Origin: Natrinema altunense
GTDB lineage: Archaea > Halobacteriota > Halobacteria > Halobacteriales > Natrialbaceae
Reading direction: 5' to 3'
Assembly (NCBI RefSeq): GCF_000731985.1
Contig: NZ_JNCS01000014.1
Coordinates: 1 to 64,000, forward strand
Length of the DNA stretch: 64,000 nucleotides
Below the pieces are notes generated by a model. That model did no database searches and was not told the origin of the DNA. It saw only the letters and a program-made list of their open reading frames with translations. Positions 45,174 through 54,798 of the stretch are shown piece by piece; the first letter of the stretch is position 1; each line of letters starts with the position of its first letter. The position numbers and the translations under genes were made by a program.

Positions 45174-45476
45174 ATGCCCGAAGTCACGTCCATCGACCGG
45201 CTCGAGGACGCACCGCACGCCGAAGTGTTCGCGGACCACAGCCCGCGAACGGTCCGCTTACGGCTCTCGGCGGGCGAGCGCGTCCCGAAACACCGCCATC
45301 CGGAGTCGAACGTCGTCCTGTACGTCCGCAGCGGCGCGATCGAACTCACGCTCGGCGACGAGGTCTACGACCTCGAGTCGGGTGACGCCGTCCAGTTCGA
45401 CGGCGATCAGGACGTATCGCCCTCCGCGGTCGACGACAGTACGGCGCTGGTCGTCTTCGCACCGAAAGACGAGTAA
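45174..45476 (+). CDS. Single-domain cupin
   Basis: A 100-residue protein. GERVPKHRHPESNVVLYVRSGAIELTLG is cupin motif 1 with the metal-binding HRH and a Glu-like position, and VYDLESGDAVQFDGDQDVS the second. The second His ligand is replaced (QFDGDQ), so metal binding may be partial or altered. Small cupins often bind sugars or act as isomerases or sensors. I chose the ATG at 45174. Confidence 0.75.
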   Translation: MPEVTSIDRLEDAPHAEVFADHSPRTVRLRLSAGERVPKHRHPESNVVLYVRSGAIELTLGDEVYDLESGDAVQFDGDQDVSPSAVDDSTALVVFAPKDE

Positions 45477-45487
45477 CGACCGTCCGG

Positions 45488-46120
45488 TCAGCCGACCGTC
45501 GTCGCGACGCCTTTCGTCTGGCGGTAATCGCTCGCGAGCAGGTCCTCGAGCGTCGAGACGATGGTCTCGCGGTCGCCATCGTCCCACTCGCTCGGTTCTC
45601 GAATCGGGACGACCATGAAGCCCCGTCCGCGGATGTCCCGGGCGTGAAGCGACGCCATGTCGAGGTCGAATCGGCGACGCTGCGTCGTGTAGGTCCGGAG
45701 GACGTGATCGGTTGCACGAGCGCCGACCGGCAGCAGAACGTGGGCGTTGATCGCCCGGAGTTCGGCGTCGAAGAACCGCTCGAGGTCGGCGTACTCCGCG
45801 TCGGTCGGTGTCCGTCCCGCGGGGAGCGTACACATGTGCACGTAGCTCAAGACGCAGTTCTCGAGGACGGGCGCGTCCCGCGGCCCGCTCGCGAAGCCGA
45901 GTTCGCGGACGACGCTCTGGACGGCGCGCCCGGCTTCGGTTTCGGTGAAGGGAACGCCGGTGGTTTCGCCGCCGTGGATGCCGGGATAGTCGCCGATAAC
46001 GTGGAAGTCGGCGTTGGCGTTACCGTAGCCGAAGACGGCCACCCGGTCGCCGGGGTCGGAGCGGTCGAACGGCGGTCGGAGCCCGAACGGATTGCTCGTC
46101 CTGTCGGTGACGTTTTGCAC
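45488..46120 (-). CDS. Uracil-DNA glycosylase superfamily protein
   Basis: A 210-residue protein. FHVIGDYPGIHGGETTGVPFTET near residue 35 is the superfamily's catalytic-loop region (GxxPG..E..TGxPF). NCVLSYVHMCTLPAGRTPT matches the mid-domain Asn/Cys region, and LLPVGARATDHVL the later strand of UDG family 4/5-like proteins. Length and placement fit an archaeal UDG. I see no four-Cys iron-sulfur cluster. I chose the GTG at 46120, because no ATG lies closer to the domain and the ATG at 46189 adds unrelated residues. Confidence 0.75.
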   Translation of the reverse strand: MQNVTDRTSNPFGLRPPFDRSDPGDRVAVFGYGNANADFHVIGDYPGIHGGETTGVPFTETEAGRAVQSVVRELGFASGPRDAPVLENCVLSYVHMCTLPAGRTPTDAEYADLERFFDAELRAINAHVLLPVGARATDHVLRTYTTQRRRFDLDMASLHARDIRGRGFMVVPIREPSEWDDGDRETIVSTLEDLLASDYRQTKGVATTVG

Positions 46121-46266
46121 GCGCGACCGGAAGGGACCCGCGGTCAAAACCGCCACGGTAGCGGCCGACCGACGGCAGGGTCCACGCACCCTTCGTTCGG
46201 GTGGCCGGTCCGCCAGTCGGGCGGGTGACGGTGGATTTATATTTCACCTCCGGAAACGTGTTATGT

Positions 46267-46758
46267 ATGTATCAGGAGGGGCACTACGGTGGTGCACTCC
46301 TGGCGTACGCCCCGGTCGGCACCGTCGTTGCACTCGCGGGGCACGCCGAAATCGCGATCGTCGGCGGTCTCGTCTGTGTCGGCCTGTCGACGCTCCCCGA
46401 CTGCGATCACCGGCTGCCGCTGATCGATCATCGCGGTCCGACCCATACGGTGCCGTTCGCGCTGCTCGTCGGTGCCGGCCTCGCCGCGTTGGCCGCCGTT
46501 CTCGTCGACGCCTCGTCCGCGTTTGCCGATCTCGGGTTCGTTTCCCTCGCGTTCCTCGTCGGCTTCGTCTCCATCGGGTCTCACCTCCTCGTCGACGCGC
46601 TGACGCCGATGGGTGTTCGTCCGTTCTGGCCGCTCTCGCGCCGCCGCTACTCCTTGGAGGTGACCACGGCGGCGAACCCAGTCGCCAACTACGGTCTGTT
46701 CGGTCTCGGAATCGGTGCCGTCCTCGCCGGGACCGCTCTCGTCGTCGCCCTCGGCTGA
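46267..46758 (+). CDS. DUF457-type membrane metal-dependent hydrolase
   Basis: A 163-residue multi-pass protein. MYQEGHYGG, STLPDCDHRLPLIDHRGPTHTVPF and SHLLVDALTPMGVRPF carry the DUF457/YdjM metal ligands. It is clearly homologous to the 20547 protein. I chose the ATG at 46267, matching the MYxxGH start of that homologue. It probably acts on lipid-linked or membrane substrates. Confidence 0.85.
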   Translation: MYQEGHYGGALLAYAPVGTVVALAGHAEIAIVGGLVCVGLSTLPDCDHRLPLIDHRGPTHTVPFALLVGAGLAALAAVLVDASSAFADLGFVSLAFLVGFVSIGSHLLVDALTPMGVRPFWPLSRRRYSLEVTTAANPVANYGLFGLGIGAVLAGTALVVALG

Positions 46759-46794
46759 GTCTCGACTGCACGCCGAGCGGCTCGACGGCCCGCG

Positions 46795-47673
46795 CTACCG
46801 TGAGCGCGCGCCCGTCGTCCCGCTCGAGGTGTCGTCACCGCGAGTGAGCGCGACTCCGGCGACGAACGTGACGAGAAGCGCAGCCGCGGTCACGAGGTAG
46901 GGTCCCTCGAGCGCCGGATTGACCGCCTGACGGCCGAAAAAGAGCACGGCGATCACGAGCGGCGGTGCCGCGAGCAGCGGTGCGAGGGCGCGGCCGGTAA
47001 CGCGGCGGCGACCGACCATCGCCGCGACGATGGCCGCACCCAACAGCGTTAGCGTCACACCGTACTGTGTCATCTGCATCGTCGGGGAGTACGTCGATAT
47101 CTCGGAGCCGACGACCGGACTGAGGACGACGTGTGCGGGGAGGGCCACGATGCCGAGCGCGAGCGCGCCGGTGACGTGTGTCCCCGTCAGCCGCGGTGTC
47201 CAGACCATGACGGTGGCGACGAGGAACAGCGTGAAGATCGTCACCGCCGTCCAGAAGTGCAGCGAGAGGATGTCTATCGTGTACTGCTGGACGGTTTCCC
47301 GGCCGAGTGCGACCTGTACCGGCGTCAGCACCATGCCGAGGGCGACCAGCCCAGCGATGCGCCGGTCGACGTCGGGCAGTCGCCAGGCCGCGATCGCGGA
47401 GCCGATGATGGCGAACCCGGCGAACATCGCCACGAAGCGGTGGAACCACTCGTAGAAACTCGGCAGGCTCCCCGGCAACAGGTTGTACGGTCCGGCGTCA
47501 CACTGGGGCCAGTTGGCCTCGCAAGCCAACCCTGAACCCGTCGCCTTCGCCGCGATACCGAGCAGGATCGTCGCCGCGACGAGGACGAGCGTCGCGCTCA
47601 GCAGGTGCGGAAAACCGAACCGATCGATCAACGACCGAAACCTCGAGTTTGGCGCGTGATTGTCGTACGACAC
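46795..47673 (-). CDS. ctaA: Heme A synthase CtaA/COX15 family
   Basis: A 292-residue eight-helix membrane protein. KATGSGLACEANWPQC near residue 40 is the extracellular Cys-pair loop. EWFHRFVAMFAGF carries the heme-coordinating His, LHFWTAVTIFTLFL the second, and later helices hold another His (LPAHVVLS). CtaA oxidises heme O to heme A for the aa3-type terminal oxidase. Length and topology are normal for the family. Confidence 0.9.
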   Translation of the reverse strand: MSYDNHAPNSRFRSLIDRFGFPHLLSATLVLVAATILLGIAAKATGSGLACEANWPQCDAGPYNLLPGSLPSFYEWFHRFVAMFAGFAIIGSAIAAWRLPDVDRRIAGLVALGMVLTPVQVALGRETVQQYTIDILSLHFWTAVTIFTLFLVATVMVWTPRLTGTHVTGALALGIVALPAHVVLSPVVGSEISTYSPTMQMTQYGVTLTLLGAAIVAAMVGRRRVTGRALAPLLAAPPLVIAVLFFGRQAVNPALEGPYLVTAAALLVTFVAGVALTRGDDTSSGTTGARSR

Positions 47674-47818
47674 GGGCGTTCTGTCGGAGATTAGAACGGG
47701 CCGTACTTAGGTTGACCGAGTTATACAGTGCCGTGGGAGTTGCGTCTCCGTCGCCGTCGACGGGCCGCGATCGGTGCTCGAGTGACGAGCTAAAAATACC
47801 GCACATCGAGTCCGGCGG

Positions 47819-48523
47819 CTACTCGACAATGAAGTCGCCCGCCAGTTCGAGCACCTCGGATCGGGAACGGGGGCTGTCGAAGGCCATCGGAAACCCGATC
47901 TCGCCGTTCAACTCCCGCAGGAACGAGGCGTGTCGCGCTTCGACGCTGTGGATACTGAGCGCTGGGGGCACGAGTTCGGCCATGTCGAGATACGGCGCTG
48001 CACCCGCGTACGCCGAGACGCCGACGTCCTCGAGCGTGGCTGCCGTGGCGATGAACTCCGCCGGCTCCTGTACGGCCGTGCCGAAGTCGAACGCCGGCCG
48101 CTCGATGGGATCGCCGCCCAGCGTCTCGATCGACTGCTCGAGGACGTCCACGTGGGTGATTTCGTGATCCCGCACGACACGGAGGCGGTCCGCGACCCGC
48201 TCCTGAATCGGGCCCCAACCCTCGAACTGCTGTTCGAGGGCCGCGTCGTCGATGTTCTGAATGCCACGCGTGTAGAACTCCGCTTCCAGGTACTCCAGGG
48301 TGAGCGCGTAATTGATGATCTCGAGGTCGTTCTCGAACTCGTTGGGAACTGCGTCGGGCGGTCCGGCCGCCGAGTCGTCCTGTACCGTGTCGTCGGTCGA
48401 GCCGTCGTGCTGTTGGCTACTGGCCGCCGCGGTTCCGACAGCACCGGTCACCATTGCTCCGGCGAGGCCACCGAGGACTGGTCGCCGACCGAGGCCGAAG
48501 CGGTTTGAATTGTCATCAGTCAT
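47819..48523 (-). CDS. Tat-exported ferritin-like protein
   Basis: A 234-residue protein. GLGRRPVLGGLAGAMV is a twin-arginine signal with an Ala-rich cleavage region. The mature part holds four-helix ferritin-like motifs: IINYALTLEYLEAEFY, VVRDHEITHVDVLEQSI and LSIHSVEARHASFLREL, with E and E-x-x-H metal ligands (EYLEAEF, DHEITH, EARH). Members (PF13668-like) may bind iron or another metal outside the cell. I chose the ATG at 48523, which starts just before the signal. Confidence 0.85.
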   Translation of the reverse strand: MTDDNSNRFGLGRRPVLGGLAGAMVTGAVGTAAASSQQHDGSTDDTVQDDSAAGPPDAVPNEFENDLEIINYALTLEYLEAEFYTRGIQNIDDAALEQQFEGWGPIQERVADRLRVVRDHEITHVDVLEQSIETLGGDPIERPAFDFGTAVQEPAEFIATAATLEDVGVSAYAGAAPYLDMAELVPPALSIHSVEARHASFLRELNGEIGFPMAFDSPRSRSEVLELAGDFIVE

Positions 48524-49018
48524 CGGATGGGTAATACCCGACCCGTCCTTGCACGAAGCGGCGCTAAGTATCGGGGTATCGTTTCCGCGTCCAACGTTCA
48601 CTTTCGCCTACAGCTGTCTTTCCACGGACAAGGACGGATTTATACGCGGTATGGGCATCGAAACGAGTCGTCCAGGAGCCGCCGAAACCGTCCCCGTCTC
48701 GAGGAAGTCGCGGTTCCGCGATCTCGAAAGTTCCACGCGCCACGGAGACAGTGCCGTTCCAATACCGATAGCGAACCGCTATGTCGCCGGTAGACGATTA
48801 AAGGGCGGTTCGTCACCGTTCGAAACGACGGTGAGAACGACGTGCGTCTGAGAGACGGTAGTTCGGCCAACCGGTGACGGACAGGGTCGAAACGAGCGCG
48901 AGTAGGGACACCGTACGGTCGCGACCCGACCCCGCAGACGGTCCGCGACTTCGATAGTCACGCCGATCGACGGCTCGGCGTTCGCCGCTTTCAAGACCCG
49001 CCCTCGCCAGCATCTGAC
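48524..49018. other. Gene-free spacer, 495 bp
   Basis: Nothing convincing is seen. One 66-codon frame at 48651-48851 (plus) has a TATA-like TTTATA too close to its ATG to be its promoter, and I do not call it. The left part holds the promoter of the ferritin-like gene. Confidence 0.45.
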
Positions 49019-50143
49019 ATGGACAAACGCGAGCGACTCGAGGCCTACCTCGGGTCTCACGACCTCGATTCGGTCTGGTTCGCCCGGCCGAACTCGTTTG
49101 CGTGGCTCACCGGTGGAAACAGCGTCATCGACCGCGAGAGCGAGAGCGGAGTCGCCGCGGTCGGATACGACGGCGACGGCCTGACCCTGGTGACGGACAC
49201 TATCGAAGCCGACCGCATCGTCGCGGAGGAACTTCCCGACCTCGAAGCGGACGCGGTTTCCGTGGAGCGGTTCCCGTGGTACGCGTCGTCGCTGGCCGAG
49301 GCTGTCGCCGATTTCGTCGGGACCGACGAGCGGGCCGCCGCCGATATCGACATTCCCGGCTTCGAATCCGTCGATCCGACGCCGTTGCGCCAGCCGTTGA
49401 CCGAACGCGACCGCGAGCGGTACCGCGAACTCGGCGCGCAGACGGCAGCCGCCGTCGAGTCCGTCTGTCGGGAACTACAGTCCGGCGATACCGAACACGA
49501 GGCCGCATCGGCGCTGCGGATCGCGCTCTCCGCTCGCGGGATCGAGGCTCCGGTCGTGCTCGTCGGCGGATCCGAACGGGTCCAGCAGTACCGCCACTAT
49601 ACGCCCACCGAGGCCGAACTCGGCGACTACGCACTCGTCTCCGTGACCGCCGAGCGGGCCGGCCTTCACGCGAGTTGTACCCGGACCGTCGCCTTCGATC
49701 CGCCCGCGTGGCTAGCATCGCGCCACGAGGCCGCGGCTCGCGTCGAGACGACGGCACTGGCTGCGACGCAAGCGGCGGCCGCAAACGGGGGCAGCGGGGC
49801 CGAAAGCGCCGGTACGGCTGGCGACGTTTTCGCCGCGATTCAGGACGCGTACGACGCGGTTGGCTACGAGGGCGAGTGGCAACGCCACCATCAGGGCGGT
49901 GCCGCCGGGTTCGCGGGCCGGGAGTGGATCGCCACGCCGGACCACGACGCGCCGGTCGACGCACCGATGGCATACGCATGGAATCCGACGATACAGGGCG
50001 CGAAAAGCGAGGATACGGCGCTCGTCGCCGAGGACGACATCGAGGTGCTGACGGCGATGGACCGCTGGCCGACGACGACCGTCGACGCGGTCGGGTACGA
50101 GCTAGAACTCGAGCGACACGATATCCTCGAAATCGAGGGCTGA
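49019..50143 (+). CDS. M24-family (Xaa-Pro peptidase-like) protein with altered metal site
   Basis: A 374-residue protein with the M24 creatinase/aminopeptidase fold. The N-terminal domain (about 1-130) includes VWFARPNSFAWLTGG. The pita-bread domain runs to the end, with HHQGGAAGFAGREW where active M24 enzymes have GHGIG. The first metal Asp position reads VSVTAERAGLHASCTRTV, with Cys where a second Asp is normal. The usual five-ligand metal site is therefore not intact, and peptidase activity is doubtful. It may be a substrate-binding or scaffold homologue. Confidence 0.8.
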   Translation: MDKRERLEAYLGSHDLDSVWFARPNSFAWLTGGNSVIDRESESGVAAVGYDGDGLTLVTDTIEADRIVAEELPDLEADAVSVERFPWYASSLAEAVADFVGTDERAAADIDIPGFESVDPTPLRQPLTERDRERYRELGAQTAAAVESVCRELQSGDTEHEAASALRIALSARGIEAPVVLVGGSERVQQYRHYTPTEAELGDYALVSVTAERAGLHASCTRTVAFDPPAWLASRHEAAARVETTALAATQAAAANGGSGAESAGTAGDVFAAIQDAYDAVGYEGEWQRHHQGGAAGFAGREWIATPDHDAPVDAPMAYAWNPTIQGAKSEDTALVAEDDIEVLTAMDRWPTTTVDAVGYELELERHDILEIEG

Positions 50144-50171
50144 CGAGGGACCGACGAACGCGGCTTTACCG

Positions 50172-50855
50172 TTACTCGTCGTCCGTCTGCGCGTCCGGGC
50201 CACCGCTCTCGCCCTCGTCGCCGTCCGCGTCCGCATCGTCGGCGTCCTCGAGTCGCGTATCGTCCTCGAACTCGATGACATCGGCGTCGTCGGCGTTCGA
50301 GTCGGCATCGGTGTCCGCCGTCGGAGCCGTGTCGTCGACGGTGATCGTGACGGGTTCGATGTCGTCGTCGAGTCCGACTCGCGACTCGTGCTCGGTCTCG
50401 CGGTCGAGGACCCGGTCGAGCGTGAAAATGGTGTTCAGTTCTTGCTGGACCTGATCGACGACGCCGCCGACGAGGTCGCTTGGCTGGATCGCCGTGTACT
50501 CGTAGGGGTTGTTCCCGGCCCCCTCGTTGGCCCGCTTCTCCCGGGTGACCCGCTCTTCCTCGTGGAGTTCCGCGAGCGCCTCACGGACGGTGCTCGGATA
50601 GAGGCCGGTTCCCTTCGCGACCTCTTCGGAAGTGCTGCCGGGGGTGGCCAACAGGTACACGTAGATCTTCGCGCGGGTCTCCGTGTCCAGGATCCACGAA
50701 AGCAGGTCGACGATCCGCTGGTCGAGTTCCTCGACGGGCGGGCTGCGACCGCCGGCGTCCCCGTCGTGGTCGACGAACTCGTCCGGTGCCTCGAGCGATT
50801 CGTCTCGATCGTCCGCGCCGTCGATCGGGCCCTCGTCGGTGTCGTCGGAACTCAT
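50172..50855 (-). CDS. TrmB/HTH-type transcriptional regulator
   Basis: A 227-residue acidic protein. Residues 50-120 are a winged helix (WILDTETRAKIYVYLLATPGSTSEEVAKGTGLYPSTVREALAELHEEERV), the TrmB/MarR-like form. A short helix (VVDQVQQELNTIF) follows. An acidic tail with nearly continuous Asp/Glu from about 160 probably aids halophilic solubility. No sugar-binding domain follows, so it is a short form. Several such proteins act as metabolic regulators. Confidence 0.75.
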   Translation of the reverse strand: MSSDDTDEGPIDGADDRDESLEAPDEFVDHDGDAGGRSPPVEELDQRIVDLLSWILDTETRAKIYVYLLATPGSTSEEVAKGTGLYPSTVREALAELHEEERVTREKRANEGAGNNPYEYTAIQPSDLVGGVVDQVQQELNTIFTLDRVLDRETEHESRVGLDDDIEPVTITVDDTAPTADTDADSNADDADVIEFEDDTRLEDADDADADGDEGESGGPDAQTDDE

Positions 50856-51103
50856 GTGTCTACTCGTACAGGACGAGGCCTCGAGCGGAGTTAAACCTTT
50901 GCGGGGGCCGACGCGATCGCAGTGATCGAGCGGCGGATCGACCGGAAACGCCGGTATCGGGAATCAGCAGCGGCCGATACGTCCCGGCTCACACGGCGGC
51001 CGGTCCGTCTCCCCTCCTCGGCCGTCCCCGAAGCGCGGGCACCGCGCGAGAACCGCGCCGCTCGACGATCGGAGTACAGTGACGGTCAGCGGCTCCGCTC
51101 GTG

Positions 51104-52177
51104 TTACAGGAGCAGCGATTCACAGAGCGCGTCGGGACCGTCCTCCTCGAGCAGGCGGCGCTGTCTGTCCGCACCGCTCTCCCGTTCGTAGACGTCTTTG
51201 ATGCCGTCGATCCCCAGTCGCTCACACTCCCGATCGACGAGCTCGCCGAGGTCGACGGTGCCGTCGAGATCACGATCGATGAAGGCGGCATCCTGGCCGT
51301 AGCGGATGGCTCGCCACTTGTTTTCGTCCAGTAGTTCCCGGCGGTGGCGATGGCCGCTCGTACCGTCCTCGTACGCCTCGGCGAGGGCTTCGACGAGCGC
51401 ATGGGTGTACTCGACGAACGCAAGCACGATTTCGGGATCGGCCTGCCCGTCCGGCGTGCGCACTTCGACGGTTCCGTGGGCGGTATGTGGCCGCACGTCG
51501 TACCAGAGTTCACCGCGATCGTTGATCGACTCGGTCTCGAGCATCCGGCGCTCGAACCGGTCGAACGTCTCGAAGTCCTCGAAGTGGGTCGGCATGCCGG
51601 TGTTGGGGAGCGCTTCGAAAATCTTGGCGCGAGCGGACTGGAGCCCGGTGTCGAACCCGTTCCAGTACGGCGAGTTCGCCGAAAGGGCGAGCATGATCGG
51701 GACGTACCACCGCAGTTCGTTGGCGATCCAGACCGCCTTGTCGGCGTCGTCGACGCCGACGTGGACGTGGACCCCCGCGGTCGTGTTCCGGTGTTGTGGG
51801 TACTGAATCCGGTCGAGCTGCGAGCGATAGCGGGGTTTCTCCGCGTGCTCGAGTTCGCGCCACTTCGCGAGCGGGTGGAGGCCGGCGGCGGCGATGCGAT
51901 AGCCGTGGGCCTCGGCATGTTCGACCAGCGCCCGCCGGATCTCGAGCAGCGAGTCACGGGCGTCGTCCGGGGTTTCGATCAACGGCGTCTGGGTCTCGAT
52001 GACGAACTTGAACAGTTCGTGATCCAGGCGGTCCTCGAGGATTTCGGGCGGGTCGTGTTCGTAGACGAGTTCGTCGGTCCCGCTGGTGGGGCGGCCGTCG
52101 TCGTCGACGACGAAACACTCCTCCTCGATCCCCAGCGTCCCCATGCGCGTAAACGATTCCCGCGACCCGCGTTCCAT
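51104..52177 (-). CDS. gshA: Glutamate-cysteine ligase (GshA)
   Basis: A 357-residue glutamate-cysteine ligase. [59 protein letters not shown] and [18 protein letters not shown] are typical of the GCS2/GshA family. Haloarchaea use gamma-glutamylcysteine as their main low-molecular-weight thiol and lack glutathione. The length is close to other haloarchaeal enzymes. The C-terminal charged region ends in DALCESLLL. Confidence 0.93.
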   Translation of the reverse strand: MERGSRESFTRMGTLGIEEECFVVDDDGRPTSGTDELVYEHDPPEILEDRLDHELFKFVIETQTPLIETPDDARDSLLEIRRALVEHAEAHGYRIAAAGLHPLAKWRELEHAEKPRYRSQLDRIQYPQHRNTTAGVHVHVGVDDADKAVWIANELRWYVPIMLALSANSPYWNGFDTGLQSARAKIFEALPNTGMPTHFEDFETFDRFERRMLETESINDRGELWYDVRPHTAHGTVEVRTPDGQADPEIVLAFVEYTHALVEALAEAYEDGTSGHRHRRELLDENKWRAIRYGQDAAFIDRDLDGTVDLGELVDRECERLGIDGIKDVYERESGADRQRRLLEEDGPDALCESLLL

Positions 52178-52340
52178 CGTGCCCTGCTTTCGTCGCCGGC
52201 AGTAAATACGGTTTGGAGTCGGAGCGTTCGGCCGGGAACCGAACGACGCACCGCCGTCGGCCGATCGGGACGTCGACTCGCGTCGCGACGAACGCTCGAG
52301 TCGGGCCGGGCGTCAGCCCGCCTCGAGACGAACGGGATCG

Positions 52341-53063
52341 TTACTCGGCGTCGACGGTGACCACGCCTTCGCTCGAGTTGAAGTGGACGCGTCGCTCCGC
52401 GCCGACGGTGAGGCTCACGCGGGCGAGTTCGAAGGTCTCGGGGCGCTCGACGCGAACGACCGAGTGGCGCGCGACGAAGTCGTGCGTCTGCTTCAACGGC
52501 GTCGTCTGACATCCGTGGAGGTGAACGCCGCGGTCGGTCGCCTCCGCGCGCTTCCAGTGATGTGTGACCGAGCCCGAACCGAAGCCGGATTCGACGACGA
52601 GCAGGACGTTCTCCTCGAAGTCGATCTCGTCGATGGGCTCTTCGGGACCCTCGTCACTGCCGCCATCACCGAGTTCGAACACCTCGCGGACCTCCGCCGC
52701 GCTCGTGAGGGCGCGAACGGCGTACGCCTCGTCCTTGGTCTCGACCGTCCGGAGCAGCAGGTCAGCTCGGGGAGCCGGCACCGTCTGGAACTCGAGGTCG
52801 GAATCCCCCGACATGTTCTCACAGAGGTACAGTTGGTTCCACTCCTCGGGGTCGGACGGTTGCTCCTCGATGTCGTACGGCGGGTCGTCGACGCGCGGCT
52901 CTTCCGGAACTGCGGTCGTCGGTTCCGAATCGTCGTCGCCGTTCCCGCTCCCGTTTCCGTTTCCGTTCCCAGTCCCGCTCCCGTCGTCGGCCTGTAGACA
53001 ACCGGCCGATGCGATCGTTGCGATGGCGGTCCCGGCGAGGAATCGTCGTCGATTGAACGTCAT
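52341..53063 (-). CDS. Tat lipoprotein, unknown function
   Basis: A 240-residue protein starting MTFNRRRFLAGTAIAT, with ASAGC as lipobox near 17-21, indicating Tat export and lipid anchoring. A long Gly/Asp/Asn-rich spacer (GNGNGNGSGNGDDDS) leads to a compact beta-rich domain (ENVLLVVESGFGSGSVTHHW, CQTTPLKQTHDFVARHSVV). No catalytic motif is known to me. One of several haloarchaeal lipoproteins with this spacer type. Confidence 0.72.
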   Translation of the reverse strand: MTFNRRRFLAGTAIATIASAGCLQADDGSGTGNGNGNGSGNGDDDSEPTTAVPEEPRVDDPPYDIEEQPSDPEEWNQLYLCENMSGDSDLEFQTVPAPRADLLLRTVETKDEAYAVRALTSAAEVREVFELGDGGSDEGPEEPIDEIDFEENVLLVVESGFGSGSVTHHWKRAEATDRGVHLHGCQTTPLKQTHDFVARHSVVRVERPETFELARVSLTVGAERRVHFNSSEGVVTVDAE

Positions 53064-53517
53064 CTCCCTCCGTCTACAGGCGGGGTTTGTAAAACTCTTC
53101 TACTGGGTGAAAGACGTACTTGAGCTATCGTCGCCATTGAACGTCACTGCACACCTGATCGCACAATGGCTGCGCGATCGGCGTGTCCTTCGATCCAGTC
53201 GGTCCTCTCGGATCACGATTCCACGGGCTACGCGTGTTCGACCGCCATCACACGTCCGGTTAGGCGTCCCGACACCGCGCCTCTGCTGTCGCGAGGTTAG
53301 CCACCGCTCTCGAGGGGACAGGGACTCACCGTCTCGAACGCTACTGTGGGCTTCGGTGTCCCCCTCGAGACGCCCCAGCAGAACGCTATTACGCTACCGA
53401 GTGAGGTCGGAATCAGTCCCTTACCTCGAGCGTTCGTTCCGTCGAATTCGGATGTTTCTAACCCTGAAACACTCGAACGAAACCGCCGGTTTTTGTCGAA
53501 CTGTGAGGATACCATCG
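53064..53517. other. Gene-free spacer carrying hairpin repeat copy 3
   Basis: No gene is seen in these 454 bp apart from the dispersed repeat at 53124-53188. The right end presumably carries the promoter of the 53518 gene. Confidence 0.5.
53124..53188. repeat. Dispersed hairpin repeat, copy 3
   Basis: Core TTGAACGTCACTGCACACCTG, then GATCGCAC-AATGGCT-GCGCGATC (8-bp stem with one mismatch), then GGCGTGTC. Copies 1 and 2 are at 34345 and 35021. The stem sequence varies among copies while much of the pairing is kept. Confidence 0.75.
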
Positions 53518-54120
53518 ATGGTTATGTTACCGCGTGCAAGAACCGTCGGCGTCGCAGTCATCGCAACGCTCGTCCTCGTCTCGGGGGCGAGTATCGCGTT
53601 CGCCGCGATCGACGCCAGCACGGCCCAAGACAACGAAACGGAGAACGAAACGGCGACAGTGACGTTCGAGAACCAGACGTCGAACGGATCGGCAGTCGTA
53701 GTCAATAACACGACGCTCCCGGAGGGCGGCTTCGTCGCCATCCACGCAGCCGCGCCCGTCGACGAGAACGCGACGGACAACATGACGGCGGACGAGAACG
53801 AGACCGTCACGAACATGTCCGAGGAGTACGATCCCGGGGCGGTCCTGGGTAACTCCTCCTACTTGGGGTCCGGCGATCACGAAAACGTGACCGTCGAACT
53901 CAATGAGTCCCTCGAGGAGAGTCAGGTGTTGATCGCGATGCCCCATCAGGACACCAACGACAACCAGACGTACGAGTTCCCCGAGGCCGACGGCCCCTAC
54001 ACGAGTGACGGCGAGCCGGTGATCGACGACGCGCTGATCACGCTCGAGGACGGGATGAACGAGACGATGGGCGACGATATGGGGGATGATGATATGATGG
54101 ACAACGAGTCAGAGCCGTAG
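53518..54120 (+). CDS. Secreted acidic protein (DUF7282-like)
   Basis: A 200-residue protein with a signal peptide (RTVGVAVIATLVLVSGASIAFA). The mature part is dense in Asn/Asp/Glu/Thr, with two hints of repeat (NGSAVVVNNTTLPEGGFVAIH and ENVTVELNESLEESQVLIAMP) and an acidic tail with Met/Asp pairs (DDMGDDDMMDNE). This looks like the BACON/DUF7282-type extracellular domain seen in haloarchaeal surface proteins. The start could also be the ATG two codons later (53524). Confidence 0.7.
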   Translation: MVMLPRARTVGVAVIATLVLVSGASIAFAAIDASTAQDNETENETATVTFENQTSNGSAVVVNNTTLPEGGFVAIHAAAPVDENATDNMTADENETVTNMSEEYDPGAVLGNSSYLGSGDHENVTVELNESLEESQVLIAMPHQDTNDNQTYEFPEADGPYTSDGEPVIDDALITLEDGMNETMGDDMGDDDMMDNESEP

Positions 54121-54169
54121 CGACCGCCGTCCGTTTTTCCCACAGGTTCGTACGTCTCGAGTGATCGTC

Positions 54170-54567
54170 TCAGGTGATCCGCTCGCCGACCGCGACGTCG
54201 CAGGCGGCCTCGAGCTGGGTGGCGCGCCCTGCCAGCAGCGCTCGCCCCGCGTCGGTGGGGGTGTACTCGCTCGTCCCTTCGTCGACCCGCCGGCTGGTGA
54301 TCAACTCGTGTGCGGTGAGCGTGGCCAGCGTTGACTGGAGCCGGGCGTAGTCGGCGGAGGGGGAGGCGTACTCGAGGGCATACGTAATCGCCCATTCGTC
54401 CGTAGTGTCGCTGTTGTGCTCCAACGGGCGACCGCCTCGAGACAGTCGCGCTGGCGGGCAGTGAGGCCGATCCAGGTCGTGCTGCCAGCCGTCGATCGGT
54501 CGCTCGTTGGGGGTGATGCGTCTGCTCGAGCGGGGTTTTCAAGGCCCTTCGAATCGTCGTCTGACAT
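54170..54567 (-). pseudogene. Frameshifted copy of the PadR-like regulator
   Basis: From the ATG at 54567 the frame reads an acidic head, then LTARQRDCLEAVAR, matching LTALQRDCLEGIA of the 2664 protein. It then shifts: the continuation LEHNSDTTDEWA...EYTPTDAGRALL lies in the next frame from about 54424. Inserting one base after the CG of CCCG near 54425-54427 restores a continuous homologue (R-L-E-H). So this copy carries a single-base deletion, unless it is a sequencing error. The C-terminal half remains clearly homologous, including EYTPTDAGRALLAG. Confidence 0.75.
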
Positions 54568-54636
54568 GGCTTGTACTCCACTATTACGCGATCCCAGGGG
54601 GCCGGCGCTTCGGACACCGGACCGTCTTTTCGATAG

Positions 54637-54659
54637 AGACTCAACCGACAGTCGAGTCT
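54637..54659. promoter_or_regulatory. Inverted repeat between decayed regulator pair
   Basis: AGACTC at 54637-54642 pairs with GAGTCT at 54654-54659 across 11 bases, between the frameshifted regulator and the PhiH1-like pseudogene. It may be a former operator. The sequence differs from the repeat in the 2.5-kb gap. Confidence 0.25.
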
Positions 54660-54798
54660 ATACGATGCCCGCGTTTGCTTACTCTCGATTCTACCACAAC
54701 AATGCCTTCTACTATTATGTAGAATTTTTATTCACGTTATCGTCTAATTGCTCGAGCGTTCCGAACGATGTAAGAAGTCGCTCAGAAACCGGTAAACG

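Noticed and set aside
48651-48851. A 66-codon frame with a TATA-like TTTATA
   Set aside because: The box is only about 10 bases before the ATG, too close for transcription start, and the peptide has no family-like feature.
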